In this document: positions 18,947 to 27,011 of the stretch, piece after piece
How the letters are laid out: the number at the start of each line of letters is the position of its first letter
How positions within the stretch are numbered: the stretch's first letter is position 1
From: Mesorhizobium sp. Pch-S
GTDB lineage: Bacteria > Pseudomonadota > Alphaproteobacteria > Rhizobiales > Rhizobiaceae
Length of the DNA: 64,000 nucleotides
Reading direction: 5' to 3'
Assembly (NCBI RefSeq): GCF_004136315.1
Contig: NZ_CP029562.1
Location: 4,301,501-4,365,500, forward strand
Program-made: the position numbers and the translations under genes
Notes under the pieces: generated by a model
The model's input: only the letters and a program-made list of their open reading frames with translations
Told to the model about the DNA's origin: nothing
Databases searched by the model: none

Positions 18947-20077
18947 TCAATAATCGTAGACGTGCTCCAGTCTTGCCCCGCTCTTGATCAGAGCGGGAAC
19001 GACCGTATGGAGCTTGCGCACGGCGACGACGAGGCCGGTGCGACGCAGCGCCTGGTCGGCTGGCAGCGGGTAGGCGAACAACTCGCGGGCGCCTTCAGGA
19101 ACGGCAACCGGGCTATTGGACAGAACCGTGGCCATGATCTCGTCATTGCCGCCGATCTCGACGAAGGAAATGCCCTTCTCGATCAAACGCGGGATCATCT
19201 CCGTGAAGACCTGATAGCGCTTGGTGATGAAGACGGCGCCCTCGGCACCATGATCGCGTTCCAGCAAGGTGTCAGGTTCGCCGCGCGTCGCCTCGCCGAC
19301 CGGTCCCCTGGCCCAGACATGGATGTCGAGCATTGCAGGATCGGAGGTGGCGGCAAGCGCCTGTTTGATCAGATCCGCATAGCCCTGCTTGATCGTGTCG
19401 GCGAGACCGAAGGCGAGCTTGCGTTCGTTTGGGCGCACCGCACCGTCATTGGCGGCGGGCTCGACGGCCAACAGACCCGAGCGTTTTTCGGCATAGGGGA
19501 ATTGATACCAAGGAACCTGATCGAGGAAGGCGGCATAGTCAGCCGCCACCCTGGCCTGGTAGGCATCGGCCGCCGTGCGATGGCCACCGATCGCTTCCGT
19601 GACGCGGCCTGCCGTGTTCTCGTATGCCCACTGGATCGCGTGCTCGATCGTGTGGCTGGTGCCGATGACCGCAAGCATCTGATGGTTTTGCCAGTTGAGC
19701 GGGTAGGCGGAACTGGCGCGGATGACCATCGCATAGTCCTGCCAGAAGCGACCGATATAGGACCAGTAGGGAAAGCCGCTCGGCGGATTGTCCTTCACAT
19801 AGCCGGCATATTCGCGCGCCGCATAGACGATCGCCCATTCCGGATAGGTAAGGAAGGTCGATTCCTCCGGCCGCTGGTAGCCGGGGATCTCGGCGCGTGC
19901 CTTTTCGGCCAATTCCCTCGGTGGGGCACCTTCGGCAATGCCGGGCAGGGGGGTGGTATCAAGGGCCGGGGTGGTGAGCCAACCATAGGTCAGGCCCAGG
20001 ATCGGGATGAGCAGGACGGTAACGACCAGCCAGACGATCGCCTTGAGGATGCGTTTCAGCCAACGCAGCACGAACAT
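18947..20077 (-). CDS. Membrane-anchored protein of unknown function
   Basis: The 376-residue protein has one N-terminal membrane segment (ILKAIVWLVVTVLLIPILGL) with a positive start, so the remaining 340 residues should be periplasmic. Conserved-looking aromatic clusters appear (TYPEWAIVYAAREYAGYV, FPYWSYIGRFWQDYAMV, VPWYQFPYAEKRSG). No catalytic motif is recognised. It starts 3 bases after the stop of the upstream four-helix membrane protein gene, so the two are clearly an operon and probably function together. Confidence 0.7.
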   Translation of the reverse strand: MFVLRWLKRILKAIVWLVVTVLLIPILGLTYGWLTTPALDTTPLPGIAEGAPPRELAEKARAEIPGYQRPEESTFLTYPEWAIVYAAREYAGYVKDNPPSGFPYWSYIGRFWQDYAMVIRASSAYPLNWQNHQMLAVIGTSHTIEHAIQWAYENTAGRVTEAIGGHRTAADAYQARVAADYAAFLDQVPWYQFPYAEKRSGLLAVEPAANDGAVRPNERKLAFGLADTIKQGYADLIKQALAATSDPAMLDIHVWARGPVGEATRGEPDTLLERDHGAEGAVFITKRYQVFTEMIPRLIEKGISFVEIGGNDEIMATVLSNSPVAVPEGARELFAYPLPADQALRRTGLVVAVRKLHTVVPALIKSGARLEHVYDY

Positions 20078-20080
20078 GGC

Positions 20081-20515
20081 TCAGGCCGTTGCGAAGTGGT
20101 CGTGTACGCGTTTGGCCAGTCCGAAGCCGATGTAGACGGCAATGCCTCCGATCAGGATATGCGGCAGGTTGGCGAAGAAGCGTGCCGGAAACTCGATGTC
20201 GCTGAAGGAGCGGAAGCCATTTATGAAGATGCCGCCGTCGAGGCAGCCGGAGCCGGTGACGAGGCCGAGGATGCCGTCGAAAAGATAAACCGCGCCGAAC
20301 AGCTTGAAGTAAAATACCGACTGGCGGTGGGAGATGAAAGCGGCGACCGCCGCCCAGACACCCGAGAAGGCGTGCAGCAGATCATCGTACCACTGCAAGG
20401 AGAAGAGGCCGAAGAGGTAACCGTTGGCATCGTTGAAGGCCGGAACATATCCGATCGCCACAACGGCGAAGAACAGCACGGCATAAGCCAGGGCGAGTTT
20501 CTGAATCAGCGTCAT
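20081..20515 (-). CDS. Four-helix inner-membrane protein of unknown function (DUF4383-like)
   Basis: The 144-residue protein has about four hydrophobic segments. The first is MTLIQKLALAYAVLFFAVVA, the next two lie around WYDDLLHAFSGVWAAVAAFI and YFKLFGAVYLFDGILGL, and the last is at PHILIGGIAVYIGFGL. The HxxSG and GAVY patterns recall DUF4383-type proteins. The ATG at 20515 follows GAGAGAGGG. It is the first gene of a two-gene operon with the membrane-anchored protein at 18947-20077. Confidence 0.65.
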   Translation of the reverse strand: MTLIQKLALAYAVLFFAVVAIGYVPAFNDANGYLFGLFSLQWYDDLLHAFSGVWAAVAAFISHRQSVFYFKLFGAVYLFDGILGLVTGSGCLDGGIFINGFRSFSDIEFPARFFANLPHILIGGIAVYIGFGLAKRVHDHFATA

Positions 20516-21249
20516 GGAAGGTCCCTCTCTCCTCGAATGACGAGGGGACGATAGCCGATTCCGTTCCTGTGTGCAGCCGTGGCGCGTTGGGGCACGCAGC
20601 GGCCATGCCAGCAACCGGAGCTTCTGGAAATCGCGATCGTGAAGCTGACCCCAAAAACAGTTGGCGCCGGGATCTCTCCCAGCGCCTCCCTGTCAGACCA
20701 GGACCAGTCAGCGGCGGCAATTTCCGAAGGACATTGCACCTGCCGGCCTTGATTTTGACGACCCGTCCGTCTGCTTCCCCGAAGGGCTGCATCCATCCGG
20801 ATCACGTCGGTCTCGACCCTTGCGGGTTTCGGTCGACGTGCCATCGAAGGTCTTGCCCGGCCTTCATGGCTCGCATCGGTCCGCCGTTGGCGTTCGCACG
20901 CTTTCCGCGGCCCGGCACATCGCGGCTCTCGATTTCGCAACGAGCAAGCCCGTTGCTGATCTGCGCGGTGCAGGCCTCAGGAGTTCCGCGTGGTTGCCGT
21001 TGTCTTTCGACCGTTCAATCCGTGGCCGCCTGAGATGAATTAACCATACGCCCGATCACCGGGATGCGGAACCACAGACGGCCTGTGAATACTGGGGTTA
21101 TCGGGAATAACGTGTGGTAAAAGGGGTTTTTTCGGGTAAACGGGACGGTTTTGCCCAAGCCGCGAACTTGCGTGCAACCGCCTCCACCCTTGCCGAGTTC
21201 TGAGTGAGACGCTTTTATACGGGTAGGACCACCGCAAGGGGAGACGCGG
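20516..21249. other. Long gene-free stretch with candidate lipid-kinase promoter
   Basis: Open frames exist on both strands but none has a ribosome site, family motif or convincing composition, so I see no gene. The part near 20740-20900 could be decayed coding sequence. Just upstream of the lipid-kinase gene is a possible promoter: TTGCCG (21190-21195), an 18-base spacer and TTTATA (21214-21219). Confidence 0.35.
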
Positions 21250-22188
21250 TTGAAGGTCGGCATCATTCTCAATCCCATTGCCGGCGACGGTCGGCTGAAG
21301 CGCGACTGGGCTGATGTCGCCAGCGCGCTCGAACGGCATCTCGGTCGCTTCGAAATGCGTGAGACATTGGCGGAAGGCGACGCAGAACGCCTGGCGATCG
21401 AATTCGCGGCCGAGGGATACGATCTGGTCATTGCCGCTGGCGGTGACGGTACAGCCTCCGAAACCGCCGATGGCCTGCTTCAGGCGGCAAGGGAGGGGTA
21501 TGATCACGCCGCACTCAGTCTGCTCGCCTGTGGTACTGGATCGGATTTCGCGCGCGGTCTCGGCATGCCGGACGACGTCGACGCGGTGCTCGAGCGGATC
21601 GCTGCTTGCGAAATACGGATGATCGATGTCGGGCGCATCTCCTACATCGATGATCACGGCGCCTTGGCCAGCCGGCATTTCATCAACATTGCCAGTCTCG
21701 GCCTGTCCGGTCATGTCGATCGCGCGGTGAATGCGGACAGGCGCAAAGGACGTATCCCGGCGAAGGTTCTGTTTTTGTGGCGCACGGTCACGGAGTTCTT
21801 CAACTACCATTTCGACGACGTCGTGGTCACCATCGATGACGGAGAACCGATCGCGGGACGTGTCGCCCTGGTGGCGATTGCCAACGGTCCCTTCTTCGGC
21901 GGCGGCATGATGATCGCGCCGGATGCCTCGCTGGACGACGGGCAGTTCGACATCATCATCCTGCGCGCCGGGGGCAAGGTCGCGCTCATGCGGGATATCC
22001 GTCTGCTTTACACCGGCCGGCACCGGAACCATCCTGCGGTCACCATCCTGCGCGGCAGGAAGGTCCTGGTCGAGCCGGCGGTCGGTGCTTTCGACAACAG
22101 TGCCCTGGTCGATATCGACGGCGAGGCGCCGGGCCGGGTCCCGGCGGAATTCGAGATCATGCCCCGTGCCTTGAAGCTGAGGTGCTGA
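21250..22188 (+). CDS. Diacylglycerol kinase-family lipid kinase
   Basis: The 312-residue protein is a DAGK/sphingosine-kinase-type lipid kinase (YegS/DgkB-like). It opens MKVGIILNPIAGDGRLKRDW and has the ATP-binding VIAAGGDGTASETADGL near residue 61, then ACGTGSDFARGLG and IANGPFFGGGMMIAPDA. Such enzymes phosphorylate diacylglycerol or related lipids at the membrane. The start is TTG at 21250, backed by AAGGGGAG 8 bases upstream and by the match of its first strand to the family. The terminator at 22184 overlaps its stop codon. Confidence 0.9.
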   Translation: MKVGIILNPIAGDGRLKRDWADVASALERHLGRFEMRETLAEGDAERLAIEFAAEGYDLVIAAGGDGTASETADGLLQAAREGYDHAALSLLACGTGSDFARGLGMPDDVDAVLERIAACEIRMIDVGRISYIDDHGALASRHFINIASLGLSGHVDRAVNADRRKGRIPAKVLFLWRTVTEFFNYHFDDVVVTIDDGEPIAGRVALVAIANGPFFGGGMMIAPDASLDDGQFDIIILRAGGKVALMRDIRLLYTGRHRNHPAVTILRGRKVLVEPAVGAFDNSALVDIDGEAPGRVPAEFEIMPRALKLRC

Positions 22189-22215
22189 TTCAATTCCTTC
22201 GCATCTTGAATCAGC
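22184..22215 (+). terminator. Terminator overlapping the lipid-kinase stop codon
   Basis: Ten perfect pairs, GCTGATTCAA / TTGAATCAGC, with a 12-base loop. The left arm includes the TGA stop at 22186-22188. TTCCTTTC follows the stem. Confidence 0.6.
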
Positions 22216-22290
22216 TTCCTTTCGGACTGATTCCTAAGATTGCAGCAAAATGCTGAAATTGCTAGGTTTTTTATTCTATCTTGTGGGTCG

Positions 22291-23501
22291 TCATGGGAAC
22301 AAAGGATCTGGTGCCATCTCCAAATGCAGTTGCTTGCCATTCCAGGGATGTGCCTCGCAGACCGCTTCATCGAGCTCAACGCCGAGGCCGGGTTCCTTCG
22401 ATGGAATGACCCAGCCGTCCTGCCATTCGATCTTCTTCCTGAGCAAGGTGGCGTGGAAACCGTCCCATTGCTTCAGGGATTCCAGGATAAGGAAATTCGG
22501 CAGTGTTGCAGCAAGCTGGATGTTGGCAGCGCCCACGATCGGCCCGCAATAGCAATGCGGCGCGATCTGGATGTGATAGGCCTCGGCCATCGCCGCGATC
22601 TTCTTGGTCTCGAGAATGCCGCCGGAACGGCCGAGGTCTGGTTGCAGGATGGTGGCGGCACGGTTTTCGATGACGCGTGCAAATTCGACTTGGTGGTCAG
22701 CCGCTCGCCGGTGGCTATCGGGATCGACGTGCCGCGCGCCACCTGCGCCATCACTTCCGGCATATCAGGCGGCACCGGTTCCTCGAACCAGAGTGGGTCA
22801 TATGGCTCGATGGCGCGGGCCATGCGAAGCGCGCCGGAAGCCGTGAACTGGCCGTGGGTGCCGAACAGGATATCCGCTCGCGTGCCGACCGCCTCGCGGA
22901 TCGCCTTGATCATGCGGGCTGAGAGGTCGATGTCGAGGAGGCGCGGCTGATGGCCGTCGAAGGCTGTGTAGGGACCGGCGGGGTCGAGCTTCACGGCGTT
23001 GAAGCCCTGATCGACGTAAAGTGCCGCACATTCAGCAGCGAGATCGGGATCGTTGTAGACATTGCGACCGCGGGCGTCCTCCGAATGGACGCTGCCTTCA
23101 TGCGGGTAGAGGTAGGTATAAGAACGCAGCTTTTCGTGTACCTGGCCGCCGAGCAGCTTGTAGACCGGCTTGTCGGCCTCCTTGCCTATGATGTCCCAGC
23201 AGGCCATTTCGAGTGCAGAGAAACAGCCCATGCCTGAGACGTCCGGGCGCTGGGTGAAACCCGACGAATAGCAGCGGCGGAAGAAACTTTCGACATCGTG
23301 CGGGTCACGGCCGATCAGGTAGCGTTCGGCCATGTCTTCGATCATGCGGGCCGTGACGTGTCCCGAGAAGGTGGCGTTGTAGGCTTCGCCATAGCCGACG
23401 ACATTGGAATCGGTCGTCAGTTTGACGAAGATGAAATATTTGCCGCCGATGCCAGGTGGCGGATTGCCGACAACCCAGGTCTTTATGTCGGTGACTTTCA
23501 T
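22291..23501 (-). pseudogene. Mandelate racemase/muconate lactonizing family enzyme, single-base frameshift
   Basis: This enolase-superfamily sugar-acid dehydratase-like gene is split between two frames. From the ATG at 23501 the first part carries the N-terminal capping domain, NAVKLDPAGPYT (catalytic Lys), LWFEEPVPPD and GERLTTK. Near 22686-22690 the frame shifts by one base, after which the family sequence resumes (EFARVIENRAATILQPDLG, then IQIAPHCYCGP with the catalytic His and a WVIPSKEPGLG tail) to the stop at 22291. The total of 1211 bases is one short of 404 codons, so one missing base explains the break. It starts inside the GMC gene stop (ATGA). It may be a recent pseudogene or a sequencing error. 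Confidence 0.82.
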
Positions 23502-25114
23502 CGATTGTCCTCCAGAACCATTTCAGCGCCCTTCCACCCCGTCATGATCGAGGCGGCGTTGGTGTTGCCGGCGATGTTGTCGGGAAAGATCGACGCGTCG
23601 ATGACGCGCAGACCGCTAATGCCATGGACCTTCAGGCGCGGATCGACCACGGCATGGGCGGGATCCGGCCCCATGCGGCAGGTCGATACGGGGTGATAGA
23701 CGGTACCGGAACGCTTCCTGAAATCCTGAATCAGGTCTGCATCGGAAGTGATTGAAGGTCCAGGCAAAACCTCTTCCGCGATGACGTCGGCGAGCGCCGG
23801 TTGTGTTGCGATCCGGCGCAGGAATTTCACCGCGTCGAGCATTTCCGACACGTCCTCGTTGGTCGAAAAAGCGTTGGGGGTGATCGTGGGATGTTCGAGT
23901 GGATTCTTCGAGCGGATCATGATTTCGCCGCGACTGGATGGACGGCAATTGGAAAGGCCGATGGAGAAGCCAGGCCATGGGTCCGGGGAGAGGATCGGCC
24001 GCTCGCCGGATTTCGGCAGCACGGTGGAAAAGGCCTGGAAGTAGAGTTGCATGTTCGGACGCGGCTGATCCGGATCGGTGCGGAAGAAACCACCGCCCTG
24101 GTTCATCGACATCGACAGCGGGCCGGAGCGCAGCACAAGATAGTGCAGGCCAACCAGAAGCTTGCCCCACCAGGGCCGCAGGATCTGGTTGAGGGTCGGC
24201 CATTTGGCTTTCCAGGTGTAGTTGATGCCCTGGTGGTCCTGGAGATTTCGGCCGACATTTTCCGACTGCTGCACGAGCGGAATGCCGAGGCTGGACAACA
24301 GGCCGGCCGGGCCTATGCCCGAGAGCTGGAGAAGCTGCGGCGAGTTGATCGAGCCGCCGGACAAAATCACTTCCCGACCGGCGCGCGCGGTTCTGATTTC
24401 GCCGTTCTGGACATATTCGATGCCGATCGCGCGCCTGCCATCGAACAGGATCTTCGTCGCCAGCGCATGTGTTTCGACGCGAACGTTGGCGCGTTTCATG
24501 GCGGGACGGAGGAAACCGCGTGCCGTCGACATGCGCCGGCCATTCCTGGTCGTGATCTGGTAGATGCCGACGCCTTCCTGGCTTTTGCCGTTGAAGTCGT
24601 CATTGGCAGGCAGGCCGGCCTGTTCGGCAGCCTTCAGGTAGCGCATCGTCAACCGATGGACACGGGAACGGTTGTCGGTGACGTGGATCGGGCCACCACG
24701 ACCGCGCCACTGGTTCCCGCCCGCCTCGTTGTCTTCGATCGCCTTGAAGATCGGGAGGACGTCGTCATAACCCCAGCCAGGGTTGCCGGCAGCTGCCCAG
24801 GCATCGAAATCCTCGCGGGCGCCGCGGATCCAGACCATGGCGTTGATGGAGCTCGATCCGCCCAGGATCTTGCCACGTGGCCAATGATCGGCATTGCCGG
24901 CAAGGCCGGGATCTGGCTCGGTCCTGTAATTCCAGTTCACTGCAGGGTCGAAGAAGGTCTTGCCGTAGCCCAATGGCATCTGCACGAAGAAACGCCGGTC
25001 GCTGCCACCGGCTTCCAGGACCAGCACCGTAAAACGTCCCGATGCCGAAAGCTTCTCCGCTACGACCGAGCCAGCCGACCCGGAACCGACGACGATAAAA
25101 TCATAAGTCTGCAT
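23498..25114 (-). CDS. GMC family oxidoreductase (choline dehydrogenase-like)
   Basis: The 538-residue flavoprotein opens with the FAD-binding motif YDFIVVGSGSAGSVVAEKL. It has the GMC signature GKILGGSSSINAMVWIRGA near residue 80, SGGSINSPQLLQLSGIGP near 255, and the C-terminal catalytic region VYHPVSTCRMG and DNIAGNTNAASIM. These enzymes oxidise alcohols or sugars. The ATG at 25114 starts the FAD motif directly; an upstream in-frame start would run into the repeat at 25145. The gene overlaps the following dehydratase-family gene (ATGA), suggesting a catabolic operon for a sugar or sugar acid. Confidence 0.92.
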   Translation of the reverse strand: MQTYDFIVVGSGSAGSVVAEKLSASGRFTVLVLEAGGSDRRFFVQMPLGYGKTFFDPAVNWNYRTEPDPGLAGNADHWPRGKILGGSSSINAMVWIRGAREDFDAWAAAGNPGWGYDDVLPIFKAIEDNEAGGNQWRGRGGPIHVTDNRSRVHRLTMRYLKAAEQAGLPANDDFNGKSQEGVGIYQITTRNGRRMSTARGFLRPAMKRANVRVETHALATKILFDGRRAIGIEYVQNGEIRTARAGREVILSGGSINSPQLLQLSGIGPAGLLSSLGIPLVQQSENVGRNLQDHQGINYTWKAKWPTLNQILRPWWGKLLVGLHYLVLRSGPLSMSMNQGGGFFRTDPDQPRPNMQLYFQAFSTVLPKSGERPILSPDPWPGFSIGLSNCRPSSRGEIMIRSKNPLEHPTITPNAFSTNEDVSEMLDAVKFLRRIATQPALADVIAEEVLPGPSITSDADLIQDFRKRSGTVYHPVSTCRMGPDPAHAVVDPRLKVHGISGLRVIDASIFPDNIAGNTNAASIMTGWKGAEMVLEDNR

Positions 25115-25144
25115 GGCGAATGGCGGTGCCCGGTCTGCTTTCTT

Positions 25145-25245
25145 AGAGCGCCGCGCGTCCATTCGGACGCGCAAAGGACGCTCTGACATTTTGAATCCAC
25201 GCATCGCGCTTTCCGAAAATCGATTTCGATTTTCGGGCCGATGCG
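25145..25245. repeat. RIME-like rhizobial intergenic palindromic element
   Basis: Two nested palindromes make up about 100 bases. The first (25145-25184) has outer arms AGAGCG / CGCTCT and inner arms GCGCGTCC / GGACGCGC with an ATTC loop. The second has GCATCG / CGATGC (25201-25244) around CCGAAAATCG-ATTT-CGATTTTCGG. This arrangement matches my memory of the RIME class of elements of Rhizobium and Sinorhizobium. It lies just upstream of the GMC gene. Confidence 0.65.
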
Positions 25246-25426
25246 TTGGTCAGACTAGCTGTCGCATTCGTCGCTATCACCGGCACTTCCGGCATGCGGT
25301 GTGAGAAAAACGACCACAGCGGCGGGCTGTTCATTTCCCGCAACAACGGTGTGCATGATCGTTGGCGTTGACGCTTCACCGGCGCGCGGCTACGGCATCA
25401 TGACATTCGGCACGAGGGATTTTCGC

Positions 25427-25819
25427 ATGGTGCACTACGCGGACGGAAAACCGAACGGCGACCTGACGCTGCGGACACTTGCGATGCCTTCAGACGCCAA
25501 TGCGGCTGGCGATATTTTCGGCGGCTGGGTGATGGCGCAGATGGATCTGGCCTGCGGTATCCGGGCTGCCGAGCGCGCCAAGGGCAGGGTGGTAACCGCG
25601 GCAGTGAAGGAGATGTCCTTCGCCAAGCCGATGAAGATCGGCGACACGCTCTGCATCTATACGGTCGTGGAGCGCGTCGGCCGCACCTCCATGACGCTGA
25701 AGGTCGAGGCCTGGGCGCAACGCTACCTCTCCGACCTCATGGAGATGGTGACGCATGCCGACTTCGTCATGGTTGCGCTTGACGGCGAAGGCAAGCCAAA
25801 GCCCATACCTGCCGAATGA
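25427..25819 (+). CDS. Acyl-CoA thioesterase, hotdog fold (YciA-like)
   Basis: The 130-residue protein has the YciA/ACOT signature SDANAAGDIFGGWVMAQMDL, with the catalytic Asp in GDIFGGW, and the later AAVKEMSFAKPMKIGDTLCI. It should hydrolyse acyl-CoA thioesters in the cytoplasm as a homohexamer-type hotdog enzyme. The ATG at 25427 gives the usual family length and follows GAGGGA. Two upstream in-frame ATGs would add about 9-42 residues with no family match. It precedes a unit-B repeat. Confidence 0.87.
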   Translation: MVHYADGKPNGDLTLRTLAMPSDANAAGDIFGGWVMAQMDLACGIRAAERAKGRVVTAAVKEMSFAKPMKIGDTLCIYTVVERVGRTSMTLKVEAWAQRYLSDLMEMVTHADFVMVALDGEGKPKPIPAE

Positions 25820-25828
25820 TCCTGCAGC

Positions 25829-25872
25829 GCAATTCCAGGAAAAGTGTGTAGCGGTTTTCCGTTCGGAATTGC
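25829..25872. repeat. Intergenic palindromic repeat, single unit B
   Basis: Outer arms GCAATTCC / GGAATTGC enclose AAAAGTGTGTAGCGGTTTTC, clearly the same unit B as at 10331-10374. It occupies the gap between the convergent thioesterase and HxlR genes. Confidence 0.7.
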
Positions 25873-25886
25873 GTAAAACAAGTGCG

Positions 25887-26261
25887 TCAGGCCGCTGCCT
25901 TGACGCCGTCGAAACGGGCGCGGGCAGCACTGACGCGGCCGGCATTGGTGATGGCCCATTCGGCCAGCCCCTTCACTGGTATCAATAGTTCACGGCCAAG
26001 GTCGGTCAGCTCGTAGTCAACCCGTGGTGGAATGGTCGGGAACACGGTGCGCGTGACGAAACCGTCGCGCTCCAGGCTGCGCAGCGTCGTCGTCAGCATT
26101 TTCTGGGAGATGTTGCCGATGCAATGCTTCAATTCGTTGAAGCGTTGCGGGCCTTCGCCAAGATTTTGGACGACCAGCAACGACCATTTGTCGCCGATGC
26201 GCTGCAGGATATCGCTGACTGCCAGACAGTCGCCGGTGACGTGGGGGTGCCTCGGTTTCAA
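25887..26261 (-). CDS. HxlR family transcriptional regulator
   Basis: The 124-residue winged-helix protein has the HxlR layout: GDCLAVSDILQRIGDKWSLL, the recognition segment RFNELKHCIGNISQKMLTTT and the wing LERDGFVTRTVFPTIPPRVD followed by YELTDLGREL. HxlR/YodB-type regulators often sense quinones, aldehydes or disulfide stress through an N-terminal Cys; Cys12 here is at that position. The start is TTG at 26261 with a strong AAGGAGG. It is divergent from an NAD(P)H:FMN reductase gene, its probable target. Confidence 0.9.
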   Translation of the reverse strand: MKPRHPHVTGDCLAVSDILQRIGDKWSLLVVQNLGEGPQRFNELKHCIGNISQKMLTTTLRSLERDGFVTRTVFPTIPPRVDYELTDLGRELLIPVKGLAEWAITNAGRVSAARARFDGVKAAA

Positions 26262-26285
26262 AAAAGTGCCTCCTTGCCAATCGAG

Positions 26286-26325
26286 TTGACAGTATCAGAT
26301 ATAGCGTCGGTATCCAAATGATACT
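26286..26325. promoter_or_regulatory. Divergent promoter and candidate HxlR operator
   Basis: AGTATCA (26291-26297) and TGATACT (26319-26325) form an inverted repeat, with a further GTATCC at 26310-26315 between them. A plus-strand -35-like TTGACA lies at 26286-26291. On the minus strand TTGGAT, 17 bases and TACTGT fit a promoter. The repeats overlap both, as expected for repression of both genes. Confidence 0.5.
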
Positions 26326-26353
26326 CCCAATTCGTCCCTGCAAGGAGTCTCCG

Positions 26354-26956
26354 ATGTCAAAACCCAAGATCGCCGTCGTGATTGGTTCGACGCGCGCAAC
26401 CCGTTTCGCCGACGTGCCGGCGGAATGGATCGCCAAACTCGCCGCCAGGCACGGCGAGTGGGACGTCGAACTTGTCGATCTGCGCGACTATCCGATGCCG
26501 TTCTTCGATGAGCCCGCATCCTCGCTCTGGGCGCCGTCCAGGAACGAGATTGCGCAGCGCTGGCAGAAGAAAGTCGATGAATTCGATGCATTCATCTTCA
26601 CGGCCAGCGAATACACACACGGGCCGAGTGCCGTGCTCAAGAATGCGCTCGATTACGCCTATACCGAATGGAACAAGAAGCCTGTCGGCTTCGTGGGATA
26701 TGGCGGTGTCGGCGGTGCCCGCTCGATAGAACAGCTGCGCCTCAACGCGATCGAGCTGCAGATGGTGCCTGTGCGCACCGCGGTCCATATCGTCTGGGCG
26801 GACTACATGGCCGTGAAGGGCGGCACAAAGCTGTCGGAGCTCGAACACATCAACCAGGCTGCGGAAGACATGCTGAACCAGCTGTCCTGGTACACGCTAG
26901 CGCTGAAGGCAGCGCGCGACGCCGATCTGGCGACGGCTGACGTCGAAGCCGCCTGA
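26354..26956 (+). CDS. NAD(P)H-dependent FMN reductase / quinone reductase-like
   Basis: The 200-residue flavodoxin-fold protein has PKIAVVIGSTRATRFADVPA (the FMN phosphate loop GSTR), DYPMPFFDEP, and FIFTASEYTHGPSAVLKNAL, with the E-Y-x-x-G-P-S-x-x-L-K-N pattern of the NADPH-dependent FMN reductase family. It should reduce FMN, quinones or azo compounds with two electrons. AAGGAG lies before the ATG at 26354. The divergent HxlR gene and shared operator suggest induction by electrophiles or quinones, which is inference. Confidence 0.88.
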   Translation: MSKPKIAVVIGSTRATRFADVPAEWIAKLAARHGEWDVELVDLRDYPMPFFDEPASSLWAPSRNEIAQRWQKKVDEFDAFIFTASEYTHGPSAVLKNALDYAYTEWNKKPVGFVGYGGVGGARSIEQLRLNAIELQMVPVRTAVHIVWADYMAVKGGTKLSELEHINQAAEDMLNQLSWYTLALKAARDADLATADVEAA

Positions 26957-26968
26957 GCTTGATCTTTC

Positions 26969-26996
26969 ATGCAAAGGCGGCTCGCCGCCTTTGCAT
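26969..26996. terminator. Bidirectional hairpin between convergent genes
   Basis: A nearly perfect palindrome, ATGCAAAGGCGGC / GCCGCCTTTGCAT, lies 13-40 bases after the FMN-reductase stop and just past the end of the convergent CorC-type gene. There is no long T run. Confidence 0.55.
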
Positions 26997-27011
26997 CTCC
27001 AAGGTTCAGAT

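Noticed and set aside
20569..21033. Open frames on both strands in the 20.5-21.2 kb gap
   Set aside because: No ribosome site, no recognisable domain and Arg/Pro-rich composition typical of random GC-rich frames.
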